From Lentisphaerota bacterium (lineage in GTDB: Bacteria > Verrucomicrobiota > Lentisphaeria > Oligosphaerales > Oligosphaeraceae), in assembly GCA_012799905.1 (NCBI GenBank), contig JAAZKI010000544.1:1-32486 (forward strand): a stretch of DNA of 32,486 bases, read 5' to 3'. A program made the translations under genes and the position numbers. The notes beneath the pieces were generated by a model. It made no database searches and was not told where the DNA came from. It saw only the letters and a list, made by a program, of their open reading frames with translations. Positions 23,031 to 32,440 of the stretch are shown here, piece after piece (the stretch's first letter is position 1; each line of letters begins with the position of its first letter).

Positions 23031-26000
23031 CTACTTGATTTGCAGTATTCCGTCCCCCTGTTCCTTGTCTCCCCACATAGCCAATGGCGGCGACCAGATA
23101 TAATGCTGCGCGCCGCGGCTACGGCTGACCTGCATATTCAGCGTTTTCGGAACGTTGGGCTGCAACTTCAATTCCTGCAAAGGGATGCATACGGTCGCCT
23201 GCCAGCCGCTGTCAGTGCTTGACAACTGCCAAGGCTGTTTTTGCGTATCCGCTGCGCCTGCCGGCTCCAATTCGTAGGTTTTATCTGCAATGCTTAAGGT
23301 TAATTTTTCCTCTGCCAGCGGCGCTCCCTCAGCTTCAAAGCGCAATAGCAAGGCGTCACTGCACTTAGCTACGCGGAATGTACAGGCAAGGTCAGCCGGA
23401 TAGCCCATGATTAGATGCGGCTGCGACGAGTTTGCCTTGCCTCGCAACAGGGCAGCAGCTGGCAGCTTGAGCCAGTCTATTTTGACCGCTTCCTGGCTGT
23501 TGAAAGCAAAGCCGGCAGCCTCATATTGGGGCACTTTGCCCAAGTGCTGATGCGCCTGGGCGGCATCTACGAAAAAGCCTCTGTAGCCACTGGCTGCACT
23601 CGTCCTGCCACCGCGAAAGCATTGGTAGGACTTGCGCACCCAATCCAGCCGGCGCGCATAGATGCTTTTTGCTGCTTGCGCTTTCCCATCCTGGCCGGCA
23701 AGCTCAACCCTGACCCGGAAATCAATATCCGGCTCGCCCTGGTGCCAAAAATGCATACTCACGGGTTTCGTATTGCTTAGCGCTGCGCCCTGCCTTTCAA
23801 GCTTGCAAATAGAGCTGCCGTTATCCGATTTGATGAGGGTTGCCTCACCGTCACCTTCGATGACTAATTTTTGTTCCGGCAGCAAAACTCCTTGCCAGCT
23901 AAGCTCGCCGCCTTCCCACGCTATGCGGGGATTCGTTATTGGCTCCGCAGCGGCGATGAGGCTGATGCGCAAAGGAAATTTATTTTCCGCTTCATTAAAG
24001 AAATATATGGCATTGGCGTTTTTGATGACAGTATCTATGCGCCGCTCCAAGCCGGCTTCCCGGCAAGCCTGATCAAGCATAGCGCCCAGTGTCAGCATCA
24101 CTTCGGGCGTAAAGCTCTGGCCATAATACTGCTGCGGATGCACGTAGTACTGATCCCAGATGAGATGAGGGTTCTGCCACTGCATCTCATAGCGTTGCAT
24201 CAGCAGCTTATGAAAACGCGCCATGCTGTCACCGCCAGGCCCGAAAAAGCTCACACAAACATCGTCGATCTCCTGGTCTACATCAAGCTCAGGATTCCAC
24301 AGCAGGCGCATCCAAAGATGGCGCATGAGAAAATTCTGCTCAATAGGCCCATAATGCTCAATAAAGACTCCGGCTACCATAGGCTTGATTTCACGCAGCC
24401 ATTTTTGCATGCTTTTGGCATAGTTAAGCGGCGCAGTCAGAAACCAATCCGGCCAGCAGCCGTATTCCCACAGGCTGAGGCGATTGCGATCATGGCCCAA
24501 CTTGTTGTACCATTTTTCCACCTGTTGCAGGTTCTTCTGGAAGACGTACGGCTCCTTGCATTGAGCGGAAGAGCGCATCAGGCAAAGAGAGATGTCAATA
24601 TTGTCAGGCAGCTCAAATTCCGGTGGTTGATAATGTCTGTTATAGGACAAGGCGGCAATACGCATATTAGGCCAGCGCTTTTTCACTTCGGCGCCGAGCC
24701 GCCGCAGATAATCAAACCAAATGGCGGAAAAATCGCCCCAGGCGCCGCAATTGGGGTTCCACAGCGCTTCCGACCTGGCATTATATCTGAATGAAGGTGC
24801 TGACATATCCGGCGGCTCCTCAATGATATAAGTGTCGGAAGGGGTGCGCCCGGCGAAAAACTCAGCTTTTTCGCGACGCTCGAACCAGGCTTCCAGATGC
24901 TCCAGCCGTTTTTCCAAAACCAGTGGTTCAGTATAGTCCAAGAAACTCAAATCAACTTGAGCGTTCCTGGCTGCATCCTCATCACTTTGCGCTTTGTTAC
25001 CTGCTTTTGGAATAAACATCTGCGGGTATTTCTCAGCATATTCTCTTGCCCAAGCCGCCATGCCGTAGCTGTGGTTGCAGCTGAAGTTGATGGAAGAGCA
25101 AGCCCTTAAGCCAATTAATGGACTGGGCACGGTGCTGATAAGGCGATGCTGGAATGCCGGCGCTTCCTCAAGCAGCAATCCCTGCGGCACTGACAAGCAG
25201 GCAGCCTTGGGTATCACGGTGCCCAAGGTAAACATGACCTCGTCATTGACAGCAGAAATAAGGAAGCGATAGCCCATGACTTCCTCGGCGAATATCTCCA
25301 CGGCATGCATAATACCGCGGTCAACTGCGGCAGGCCGGTTGTTAGTGCCCGCCGGAGCAATTTCGCCTAATATGTACAGTTCGCCCGCAAGCTCGGCAAT
25401 CTTGACCCCTTCGGCGCGGTTCGGCGCGGTGATGACATCCCGCAGATGCTCGCCATAACCGACGTAGATGCATTTCTTATTTGCAGGCTTTTCCGAGGCC
25501 TTAACAATAGCGCAGTCCTGCCCGTATGCCCGCTTGATCAGCATCTGCAAGCGTTCGGCGGCAACTCGCTGATTCAATTCATCGCTCAGCGGCCTGACCA
25601 GGTAGTCGGTGGAGTAGCGGCGTGGAATGGGCAGCGGTTGCTCCGGTATCACAATGACGCAATCACGCAACTGTATGCTCGTGCCATCTTCAGGCTGACT
25701 GGGCGCCGCCTCAACGCCCACTGTCACAGCGGCAGCGTTGCCCGCGCCTGATAAGGACAGTGCTATGGACTTGAAAACCACATAGCTATTTCGTCCAATA
25801 CTGTCGCCTCTTTCCAGAATCCGGGAAAAGCGCAGCCAGATTTCAGCGCCTGCCTGCCCTTCAAGTCGACGCGTTGCGCTGGCCTTTGCTTCGCCGGCGC
25901 CGTACCGTGCCTTTGCGACCGGGATAAACTCAATGCCATCAAGGGAATAAGCCAGCTGTACGGCTCTTTGCTTTCGATCAGCATAGTTGGCACACTCAGC

Positions 26001-26309
26001 TTCAATCTTAACTTCATTTAGATTTCCGGGCAGCTGTAGATGCACGGTAATGTCGCCATTATATCCGCATATATGCGGGTGTCTCGGGTGTGACTTCCAC
26101 CCTCTCGGATTCAGTTTCAGTTCCTCTGCCCAAGCCGGCAGAGAACTGCCGGTAAAATTGCGTTGATATTGTATCTCCCACTTGTCGCCTGTCTGGGTTA
26201 AAAATTTATTAGGCAACGGAATGGCATTGATTAAAGTCATCGGAGAATCCCCTCCCTGGCAAATGAGGAACACGCAAAACAAAGATAAGACAAAAATTTT
26301 AATACGCAT
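23031..26309 (-). CDS. Secreted DUF4838 protein
   Basis: 1092 residues with an N-terminal signal peptide (MRIKIFVLSLFCVFLICQGG). A beta-rich segment ~40-190 resembles a sugar-binding F5/8-type domain (VQLAYSLDGIEF). The centre (~230-760) resembles the DUF4838 family, common in Lentisphaerota and Planctomycetes, which often sits with glycoside hydrolases and has an alpha-glucuronidase-like organisation: an N-terminal GH-associated fold (RLQMLIKRAYGQ, AVEIFAEEVMGYRFL) and a barrel-like part (SYNRHYQPPEFELPDNIDI, LSLWEYGCWPDWF, GVFIEHYGP). The last ~230 residues look like a CBM9-type module (WQLSSTDSGWQATVCIPLQEL). The enzyme activity is unknown. The start lacks a strong Shine-Dalgarno; AGAAGAA precedes it. 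Confidence 0.8.
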   Translation of the reverse strand: MRIKIFVLSLFCVFLICQGGDSPMTLINAIPLPNKFLTQTGDKWEIQYQRNFTGSSLPAWAEELKLNPRGWKSHPRHPHICGYNGDITVHLQLPGNLNEVKIEAECANYADRKQRAVQLAYSLDGIEFIPVAKARYGAGEAKASATRRLEGQAGAEIWLRFSRILERGDSIGRNSYVVFKSIALSLSGAGNAAAVTVGVEAAPSQPEDGTSIQLRDCVIVIPEQPLPIPRRYSTDYLVRPLSDELNQRVAAERLQMLIKRAYGQDCAIVKASEKPANKKCIYVGYGEHLRDVITAPNRAEGVKIAELAGELYILGEIAPAGTNNRPAAVDRGIMHAVEIFAEEVMGYRFLISAVNDEVMFTLGTVIPKAACLSVPQGLLLEEAPAFQHRLISTVPSPLIGLRACSSINFSCNHSYGMAAWAREYAEKYPQMFIPKAGNKAQSDEDAARNAQVDLSFLDYTEPLVLEKRLEHLEAWFERREKAEFFAGRTPSDTYIIEEPPDMSAPSFRYNARSEALWNPNCGAWGDFSAIWFDYLRRLGAEVKKRWPNMRIAALSYNRHYQPPEFELPDNIDISLCLMRSSAQCKEPYVFQKNLQQVEKWYNKLGHDRNRLSLWEYGCWPDWFLTAPLNYAKSMQKWLREIKPMVAGVFIEHYGPIEQNFLMRHLWMRLLWNPELDVDQEIDDVCVSFFGPGGDSMARFHKLLMQRYEMQWQNPHLIWDQYYVHPQQYYGQSFTPEVMLTLGAMLDQACREAGLERRIDTVIKNANAIYFFNEAENKFPLRISLIAAAEPITNPRIAWEGGELSWQGVLLPEQKLVIEGDGEATLIKSDNGSSICKLERQGAALSNTKPVSMHFWHQGEPDIDFRVRVELAGQDGKAQAAKSIYARRLDWVRKSYQCFRGGRTSAASGYRGFFVDAAQAHQHLGKVPQYEAAGFAFNSQEAVKIDWLKLPAAALLRGKANSSQPHLIMGYPADLACTFRVAKCSDALLLRFEAEGAPLAEEKLTLSIADKTYELEPAGAADTQKQPWQLSSTDSGWQATVCIPLQELKLQPNVPKTLNMQVSRSRGAQHYIWSPPLAMWGDKEQGDGILQIK

Positions 26310-26355
26310 TGATAATTCTTCTTTCTAACCGGTTCAATGAGCGAAGTCACGTTGA

Positions 26356-26386
26356 ATTATAGTACAAAATCGAAGCAATAACTCAA
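26356..26386 (-). promoter_or_regulatory. Possible promoter of the DUF4838 gene
   Basis: A perfect TATAAT (minus strand, 26356-26361) with TTGAGT 19 bp upstream (26381-26386). The spacer is longer than ideal. The transcription start would be about 40 bases before the ATG. Confidence 0.4.
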
Positions 26387-26404
26387 CTCAACATCTTCGC
26401 GAGT

Positions 26405-28726
26405 TTATTTAAGCTTGAGGATTTCCTGGGCGAGGATTCGCCTTTGCTTTTCGATGACCTGCGGGTCTTTAGTCCAATTCTTGAAGTCAACGATGACCGG
26501 ATGGATGATCTCCTCAAGCATCTCTTGTGCGTTGTTTTTCTCTGCCAACAGTTTTCTGTAGATGTTGAAATACTCGACGTCTTCGTTGCCGTCTCTGATG
26601 ATTTCCAGTCTCATTGAAGTCACCGGCCCATCAATCCCGACTTGCTTTCCAGGATAGACCAGGAATCCGTCGCCATTGGCATGGGGAAAGAGTTCAGCTT
26701 CATCCCAGACTTCGACTTCCTTCTGGTATTTTCCATTCCGGTATTTAGTGCAGACGTTGACGCACCAATAGAGCACGCCCTCGACTTGGTGCTTGGCCTG
26801 TAACCATGAGAGAACTCGGTGCGAGGCGCCGTAATCGTCGATGAGATAAGTTGGATAAGGCGCACGCGGCCAGCAACATGTGTACCACCAGAGTCGCTCT
26901 CCAAGTTCTCGGCGCTTGTCACAGTCTTCCCATTTGATGGAACTGAGAATCGGGCACCAAATGTCAATGTGTCCGAAAAGTTTTTCAGTTGGTTTGACGG
27001 TCATCAGGTACGGGATGTCGCTAACGGCTTCATGCACTTGCTTTGATTGCTCGATGATTGCGGGATAGCGTTCTGGCGGCGGCTCGTCGTCGATGTAGAG
27101 ATACGCCTTGTGATACCACCCATTTTTCTTGATGTGGTCAACAGTTTTCTTGAGATTTTCCTTTTCGACTTTTCTCCACGGCGCCGGAATTGAAAACGAC
27201 CTGACCAATGGGTTGTCAAGATACTTGTGGGCTTCCGGGGAGTATATGCTGACAGGCACTGCTCCGGCGCCCAAGCGTCGTTCCGTGATGAACCAATAGT
27301 ATTGATCCCTGAGCTTTTGAAATTCCTCAGAATCCCTTTCAACCTGATGCGCCTGCGCTATGAAGTTCGGCCAGACGGCGAAAGCAGACATAAAGCTCGG
27401 CGTAATCGGGAGTTGGAAATCATAAACCTGAATGCTGAGGGGGAATATTTTTTTGTAGTTGCCTTCGGCGGTGACTTCCACGGAAGCCTGGTAGTTTCCC
27501 GGCGGGCAATCCGGCGCTGTTTGGATTTGAATCCAGAACGATTGGTTAGCGTCAGCGGGTACGTCAACAGGTTCTTTGTACGGCGGGAGCGCGTCTGCAA
27601 AAAGTCCAGCCGGGCGTTTCAATGCCGGGTCGCAGGTTGTGTCTCTGACGGTTGTGTACTTGGCGATAAGAATCTTTGCATTGATATGCTTGGCGTCAGC
27701 TTGCTTTCCGCTGTCATCGAGAATCTCAGTTGCCTTGATGGCGAGGTTTAGGATGGGTGCGCCTTTAGCGAAAACGACGATTTGCTGGGCTTCGGTTTCG
27801 TTTTTTGCAAGTGCAATGTCCAGGTTGTCAGAGCCGATGCTTGGCGGGATTGACTGGTAGCGCCTATGCTTGTTGAGCACGGAATCCGCAAAGGCGACGA
27901 TAGTGGGATTCATGCCTGGATTGAGGTTGATAGTCGCCTTGGGCGGGTTGGGCGATACGTCATGGAAGATATTGCATGATGAGACGATGTAGGAAACTTG
28001 CCCCCAGTCGGCAGGAATCGTCTCATCAAGAAATGTGGTGTCAGCGGTTTTGCCGATGGGTTCCAAGCCAATGACAACGTCAGGATACCGTGATCTGAAG
28101 ACGTAGTAGGTGACATCCTTGGTTTTGCTGGGTTGCCACTGGAGTTTGCAGGCTTGGCCTTCTTTTGTTATGACGAGGTTTTCGGGTGGCATGGGCGACG
28201 GCTTCGCCTTTCCGAAGACGACCTGGTCAATCCATCCGTCTCCCTGGCATTCTTTGCCATAGAGTTCGAAGCGAACCACGTACTCAACAGTTTCATTGGT
28301 AGTCGTGAACTTGACGCATACAGGCGTCCAGTCGGCAGAATTGGACCTTTTCCCGGGGGCGCAGCGAATCCACTTTTTGTTTTCACCGTATTCATATCCA
28401 AAGAGCACTCCTTCACCGCGAACCATCGCGCTAAGCATGTATTCTGTGTTTGGTTCGACCTTGTGATTTTGTGCAAGTGCGGCGACATGGCTGGCGCCGT
28501 CAATGACCTTGTGGATGTATCCGCAGTGATTGCCGTCGTAGGGGTTGTCGGTAGTGATTCCTGCCTGTGAGGCGCCGGTGCAATGGTTGTACCAGCCTAC
28601 AGGGCTCCCATCCGGAGCGGCACCTTCCTCGAAAGATGGGTTTTTAATCCAGTTGTCTTGGGCGCAGGCGACAAGTGCCGCAAATGCAATTGCAGCAATG
28701 CATCGGAATAGTTTTTTAGTGTTCAT
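26405..28726 (-). CDS. Secreted DUF4091/GH123-like glycoside hydrolase
   Basis: 773 residues with signal peptide (MNTKKLFRCIAAIAFAALVACAQ). A CBM-like domain (NWIKNPSFEEG..., ~24-170) is followed by a fibronectin-type segment (~180-270) and a C-terminal DUF4091 domain related to GH123 N-acetyl-beta-galactosaminidases (~300-773). YLYIDDEPPPERY contains an Asp-Glu pair (D547, E548) of the kind used in GH123 for substrate-assisted catalysis. Other matches are DIWCPILSSI, LWWYTCCWPRAPYPTY, VLYWCVN and GNEDVEYFNIY. The likely substrate is a terminal beta-linked N-acetylhexosamine, but this is inferred from the family. The start has no clear Shine-Dalgarno; GGTTAATCT/GGTTAATCA repeats lie just upstream. 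Confidence 0.82.
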   Translation of the reverse strand: MNTKKLFRCIAAIAFAALVACAQDNWIKNPSFEEGAAPDGSPVGWYNHCTGASQAGITTDNPYDGNHCGYIHKVIDGASHVAALAQNHKVEPNTEYMLSAMVRGEGVLFGYEYGENKKWIRCAPGKRSNSADWTPVCVKFTTTNETVEYVVRFELYGKECQGDGWIDQVVFGKAKPSPMPPENLVITKEGQACKLQWQPSKTKDVTYYVFRSRYPDVVIGLEPIGKTADTTFLDETIPADWGQVSYIVSSCNIFHDVSPNPPKATINLNPGMNPTIVAFADSVLNKHRRYQSIPPSIGSDNLDIALAKNETEAQQIVVFAKGAPILNLAIKATEILDDSGKQADAKHINAKILIAKYTTVRDTTCDPALKRPAGLFADALPPYKEPVDVPADANQSFWIQIQTAPDCPPGNYQASVEVTAEGNYKKIFPLSIQVYDFQLPITPSFMSAFAVWPNFIAQAHQVERDSEEFQKLRDQYYWFITERRLGAGAVPVSIYSPEAHKYLDNPLVRSFSIPAPWRKVEKENLKKTVDHIKKNGWYHKAYLYIDDEPPPERYPAIIEQSKQVHEAVSDIPYLMTVKPTEKLFGHIDIWCPILSSIKWEDCDKRRELGERLWWYTCCWPRAPYPTYLIDDYGASHRVLSWLQAKHQVEGVLYWCVNVCTKYRNGKYQKEVEVWDEAELFPHANGDGFLVYPGKQVGIDGPVTSMRLEIIRDGNEDVEYFNIYRKLLAEKNNAQEMLEEIIHPVIVDFKNWTKDPQVIEKQRRILAQEILKLK

Positions 28727-28861
28727 GGTTGTCCAAATTGGTTAATCTGGTTAATCAGCGAAATCCATCGTATTTGACGAAGTTCTTTTTCCAGTGTGCT
28801 TTTGCAGTAGTTGCATGTCGGCGTTTTTTTGAACCGGCTTTCAGGGAAGAATGACTCAAAG

Positions 28862-30844
28862 TCACGGCAGCGCCAACTTGAAGGGCACGGCCGGGAAACC
28901 TGCTTTGTTGTACAAATTGCAGGTCGGATTGTCCTCCCATCCGTAGGCCAACGTCTTCGGCGCAACGACCTTGCTGGCATCAACAATGACCTTGTCGTCC
29001 ACAATCACTGCATCTGCCCATTGCCACTGGTCGTCGCCGCCCTGCACGGCAAAGCCCTCCAACGTCCCGCCGGGAGCATTGCGTTTCAGGTCTGCGAAGC
29101 GATTGTGCGCCAGAGCCACCGGATATTGCGCCGGCAATTCACGGGCCACCAGGCCGCCTTCGAGATTCTCAAAGCTCACAGCGATCTTGCCGTCAGCAAG
29201 CACCGCGCCCGTGGCTTGCGGCCCACGGCACGGCCGTGTCTTGCCATAGACGTCATTGAGCGCCATCGCCGCCAGGCGCTTGCCAGGCGTCTCCTTGTCC
29301 AGCGGATGAATATCGCCGGATTCGCCGACATCGATCAGCACGGCCTGCCCCGTATGAGGAATGCGTTGCGCGGCAGTCTGGACGCCGCGCAAATCAGCCC
29401 AGGAGCAGGACGGCGACGGCTTATCGACTTTTGCCATGAAATTAGCCAGCTGACACCAGTAAAACGGCAATTCGCTGTGTTTGAAATGCTCGCGCCACTG
29501 CGAGACCAATTGCTCAGTATGCTCAAGATACCAGCGCGCCTTCCTGACATTGCTCTCGCCCTGATACCAAATTACGCCAGCCAGCGTGTACGGCTTCAAT
29601 GGCGCTATCATGCCGTTATAGAGGAAAGTCGGCGTCTTGTTCGCCACCGGCCGCGTCGCAATCCTCGGATAGCTCTTGTCTGCCTCGGCATTGGGCGCAA
29701 AGCTGTACTCCATGCAATGTTCCCAACTGGGCGTGACTATACCCGTCGCTGTGCGCAATTCAATGTTCAGCCGGAAGTCGCCAGCCGGCCGGAAATAGCG
29801 ATAGGCGATGATATTTTTGCCGGGCTGGAGGTACTTTTTGTCAATCCTCGCCCAAGTGCTGGCGTTGGTCGCAATCGTCGCCAGGCTGTGCTCTCTGACC
29901 AGCTGGCCATTGCAGTACAATTTGCCCGGAACGCCGCTGTAACGAAAGTTGAAAGAACCATTGCCTGCGACATCCTTCTCGTTCAGCTCCAGGACTGCCC
30001 GCAGCCAGCCCGCGCCATTGCCAGGCAGTTTGTTCAGGTTGACTGCCTTCCAGGCGTCATCTGCCGGCATGCCGGTTGACTCGCGATCCGCCAGGTCGTA
30101 CTGCTTCTCCCAGGCGGCGACGTCCTGCTGGAACTTCTCCAGACGCACGGGATACTGCTCCAAATCATCAAGGATTTTCTCCCAATCGGCGCGCGCATCA
30201 GCTGACAACACGGCCGCTGTTTCCGGCTGCAACCACGATTCAATGCTTGAGCCGCCCCAGGACGCATTGATGTAGCCCACCGGCTCATTCAATTCGCGCT
30301 GCAATTCCCGGGCGAAATAATAACCCACGGCGGTGCGTGAACGATTTGCCGGAATGGTATGCTGCCAGCCGCTGCCCTTGAGCACCGTGGCCGGCTCAGC
30401 CGCGCCAACGCAGCTGACATTGAAGGTGCGCAGAAGCTCATTGCTCACCTGCGCAATTTCGTCCCGGCCGCCCAACGCTGAGATTAAGCCAAACTGCATG
30501 TTCGACTGGCCGCTGCAAAGCCACACCTGTCCAACCAGGATGTCTTGCAGGACAATCTCGTTCGTCGCGCCCTTGACCGTCATGCTGTGCGGGCCAGGGC
30601 CGACGTTGTCGAGGTTGATTCGCAGCAGCCAGCGACCCTCTGCGTCAGCCACAGCATTGGCTGTGGCGGTGGCTACGCGCACGGTCACGGCTTCGCCAGC
30701 GTCAGCCGTGCCAAACACCGCCGTCGCCGGGCCGCGCTGCAACACCGCGCGGTCAGTAAAAATTTCCCCCAGCTTCACATCAGCGTGCAAAACACCGCTG
30801 ACAACCAAAGCTGCGATGACCAACAGGGCAGATAATTTCCTCAT
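28862..30844 (-). CDS. Sialate O-acetylesterase
   Basis: 660 residues, the size of secreted bacterial 9-O-acetyl sialate esterases. Signal peptide MRKLSALLVIAALVVSGVLHA. N-terminal beta domain (~22-100), then the SGNH-hydrolase block LCSGQSNMQFGL with the nucleophile S114. A beta-galactosidase-like jelly-roll insertion (~235-330, FNFRYSGVPGKLYCNGQ) is followed by WYQGESN and a C-terminal VGESGDIHPLDKETPGKRLA supplying the Asp-x-x-His pair. The enzyme removes O-acetyl groups from sialic acids or other sugars outside the cytoplasm so that hydrolases can act. AAGGAGT lies seven bases before the ATG. It begins 58 bases after the Gfo/Idh/MocA gene and is probably cotranscribed with it. Confidence 0.9.
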   Translation of the reverse strand: MRKLSALLVIAALVVSGVLHADVKLGEIFTDRAVLQRGPATAVFGTADAGEAVTVRVATATANAVADAEGRWLLRINLDNVGPGPHSMTVKGATNEIVLQDILVGQVWLCSGQSNMQFGLISALGGRDEIAQVSNELLRTFNVSCVGAAEPATVLKGSGWQHTIPANRSRTAVGYYFARELQRELNEPVGYINASWGGSSIESWLQPETAAVLSADARADWEKILDDLEQYPVRLEKFQQDVAAWEKQYDLADRESTGMPADDAWKAVNLNKLPGNGAGWLRAVLELNEKDVAGNGSFNFRYSGVPGKLYCNGQLVREHSLATIATNASTWARIDKKYLQPGKNIIAYRYFRPAGDFRLNIELRTATGIVTPSWEHCMEYSFAPNAEADKSYPRIATRPVANKTPTFLYNGMIAPLKPYTLAGVIWYQGESNVRKARWYLEHTEQLVSQWREHFKHSELPFYWCQLANFMAKVDKPSPSCSWADLRGVQTAAQRIPHTGQAVLIDVGESGDIHPLDKETPGKRLAAMALNDVYGKTRPCRGPQATGAVLADGKIAVSFENLEGGLVARELPAQYPVALAHNRFADLKRNAPGGTLEGFAVQGGDDQWQWADAVIVDDKVIVDASKVVAPKTLAYGWEDNPTCNLYNKAGFPAVPFKLALP

Positions 30845-30902
30845 GATTGACTCCTTGGGCTATGGGTTTTCCTTATCTCATAACAAATTGCAAGATAAAA
30901 TC

Positions 30903-32111
30903 TTAAGCTTTGGGCGCATCGCCGCAATCCGGCACTGCCAGCACTTCACCATCGCGTAGCACCGACTGATGAGCGATCAAGCCTGGAATAGTCCAGCGCG
31001 CGGCCTCCCACGCATTGACTGGCGGCAGCGTTCCAAAAGCAGCGGCTGTGCAAAAATCGTCAACCAGCAGCTGATGCGACGCCATGTGGCCGTTGGGCAT
31101 ATCCGGCGCTTTGAAGCTTGCTGGCAGGCGATCCGCCTCGGCCTGTTGAATAGGCGCAAAGCTGTTCCACTGCCACTGGTGATTGGCGACTTTCTGCTTG
31201 AATTCAGGGTCGTGGCGATTCTCCGTCATCGCTGCAGGGTTGACCCGCTCACTGACATCAGTCAGCGTCACGCCCTTGGGCGTCTTGACAGTTAACAAGT
31301 GCTGCGCATTATTGAACTGGTAGCCGCCCTCAGTGCCATAGCAGGACGACACGTAAGAACTCGGCGCTTTATAGCCAATTCGCCGACATTCATTGATGCG
31401 CGCCGTGCCGCCATTAGCTAACTTCATCATGGAAAAGGAATTGGAGAAGACATTGTCCCACTGGTTGACGCCCTTCTTGAAGAACTGGTCGTCTTCCCTG
31501 TCCTCATAGCCAAAAGCGACGACCTTCAGCGCGTAGGAATCCACTGCCGACAACAGCATCGCAGTGGAATGCGTCGGATAGTAAAATGGCGGTATGCCGG
31601 CGCTGCTCAAATCACTGCGGAATTTTTGCGAAAAATGGCTGATGTCATGGTGATACTGGGCTTCGCCATAGACGAATTTGCCGAAGATGCCGGCACGGTA
31701 GGTTTCGCGGCAAAACATGGCGCTGGGGTAATAGTAGCAAGTCTCGCCCATCATGTAGGTCAGACCGCTCTTCCTGACCAACTCCACGATCTGCTGGCAC
31801 TGCTCGACTTCGCTGGCCATCGGCACTGCCGAATACACGTGCTTGCCAGCCGCCAAGGCCGCCAGTACCTGCGGGCCATGCAGATGACGCTGCGTGAAAA
31901 TCGCAATGGCGTTGATGTCACGACGCTTCAATGCTTCTTCAAAGGAAGCGATCACCTCCACGCCGAATCTCTGTGCAGCAGTGTCTGCCAGCTCCTGAAT
32001 CAAATCGCAGACATAGACTTTGTTCACCAGTGGATGCGCCTTGAACAACGGCACAAAGCCTGAGCAGAAAGAGCCGCAACCAATTACCGCAATCGTCAAA
32101 CTCGTGCTCAT
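30903..32111 (-). CDS. Gfo/Idh/MocA-family oxidoreductase
   Basis: 402 residues from the chosen ATG (32109-32111); a GTG six bases upstream is an alternative. AAAGGA lies ten bases before the ATG and four before the GTG, so the choice is uncertain. An N-terminal Rossmann fold binds NAD(P) through IGCGSFCSG; the C-terminal half is the alpha/beta substrate domain. Family members oxidise or reduce sugars and inositols, and some act as glycosidases by redox chemistry. The usual EKP motif carrying the catalytic lysine reads AVPMA here, so the normal lysine is missing and the reaction may differ or use another base. HDISHFSQKFRSD and YPTHSTAML may hold active-site histidines. First gene of a pair with the sialate O-acetylesterase; no signal peptide, so it is cytoplasmic. 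Confidence 0.88.
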   Translation of the reverse strand: MSTSLTIAVIGCGSFCSGFVPLFKAHPLVNKVYVCDLIQELADTAAQRFGVEVIASFEEALKRRDINAIAIFTQRHLHGPQVLAALAAGKHVYSAVPMASEVEQCQQIVELVRKSGLTYMMGETCYYYPSAMFCRETYRAGIFGKFVYGEAQYHHDISHFSQKFRSDLSSAGIPPFYYPTHSTAMLLSAVDSYALKVVAFGYEDREDDQFFKKGVNQWDNVFSNSFSMMKLANGGTARINECRRIGYKAPSSYVSSCYGTEGGYQFNNAQHLLTVKTPKGVTLTDVSERVNPAAMTENRHDPEFKQKVANHQWQWNSFAPIQQAEADRLPASFKAPDMPNGHMASHQLLVDDFCTAAAFGTLPPVNAWEAARWTIPGLIAHQSVLRDGEVLAVPDCGDAPKA

Positions 32112-32176
32112 CGTCACCGCGTCCTTTCGTTAAATCAAATCGCCACAACAGACAAAGCCGGGCAAAACACAAGCTG

Positions 32177-32205
32177 AATATACACGTCCTATGCGCCGGT
32201 GTCAG
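32177..32205 (-). promoter_or_regulatory. Sigma70-type promoter of the Gfo/Idh/MocA-esterase pair
   Basis: On the minus strand CTGACA (32200-32205, five of six to consensus) and TATATT (32177-32182) are 17 bp apart, about 65 bases upstream of the start codon. Confidence 0.6.
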
Positions 32206-32355
32206 CCTCGCAAGGACAAAAACTCCAGCATTAGTAATCGGTCACTCATTAATACTCGAGGTTCTGGCGCACAGCGGAGTCAGGAAAGGGACGAGAGTGA
32301 GTTTGGACTACACTGGCCGCCATGTCCCTAGGGTGGACTCTACGTCCACAACCTA

Positions 32356-32440
32356 TTTTTTAACCACAGATGGACACAGATGAACACTGATTTTTTGTAG
32401 GGTTGTTTTTTGTAACCACTGAACACACTGAATACACGGA
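32356..32440. repeat. Degenerate ~12-bp repeat (CACAGATGGACA / CACTGAACACA)
   Basis: AACCACAGATGGACACAGAT and AACACTGAT are followed by AACCACTGAACACACTGAAT. Words of the form CA(C)(A/T)GA(T)GAACA recur at about 11-12 bp steps, separated by T-rich runs. Similar strings are scattered through intergenic DNA of many environmental bacterial genomes, so it is probably a dispersed element. Confidence 0.5.

Noticed and set aside
26252-26309. Lipoprotein signal in the DUF4838 protein
   Set aside because: A cysteine follows the hydrophobic stretch, but the residue before it (FLIC) does not fit the usual small-residue lipobox, so a plain signal peptide is preferred.
28811-30079. 422-codon plus-strand frame opposite the sialate O-acetylesterase
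   Set aside because: Antisense to a gene with intact catalytic motifs and a good ribosome site; arginine-rich shadow composition.
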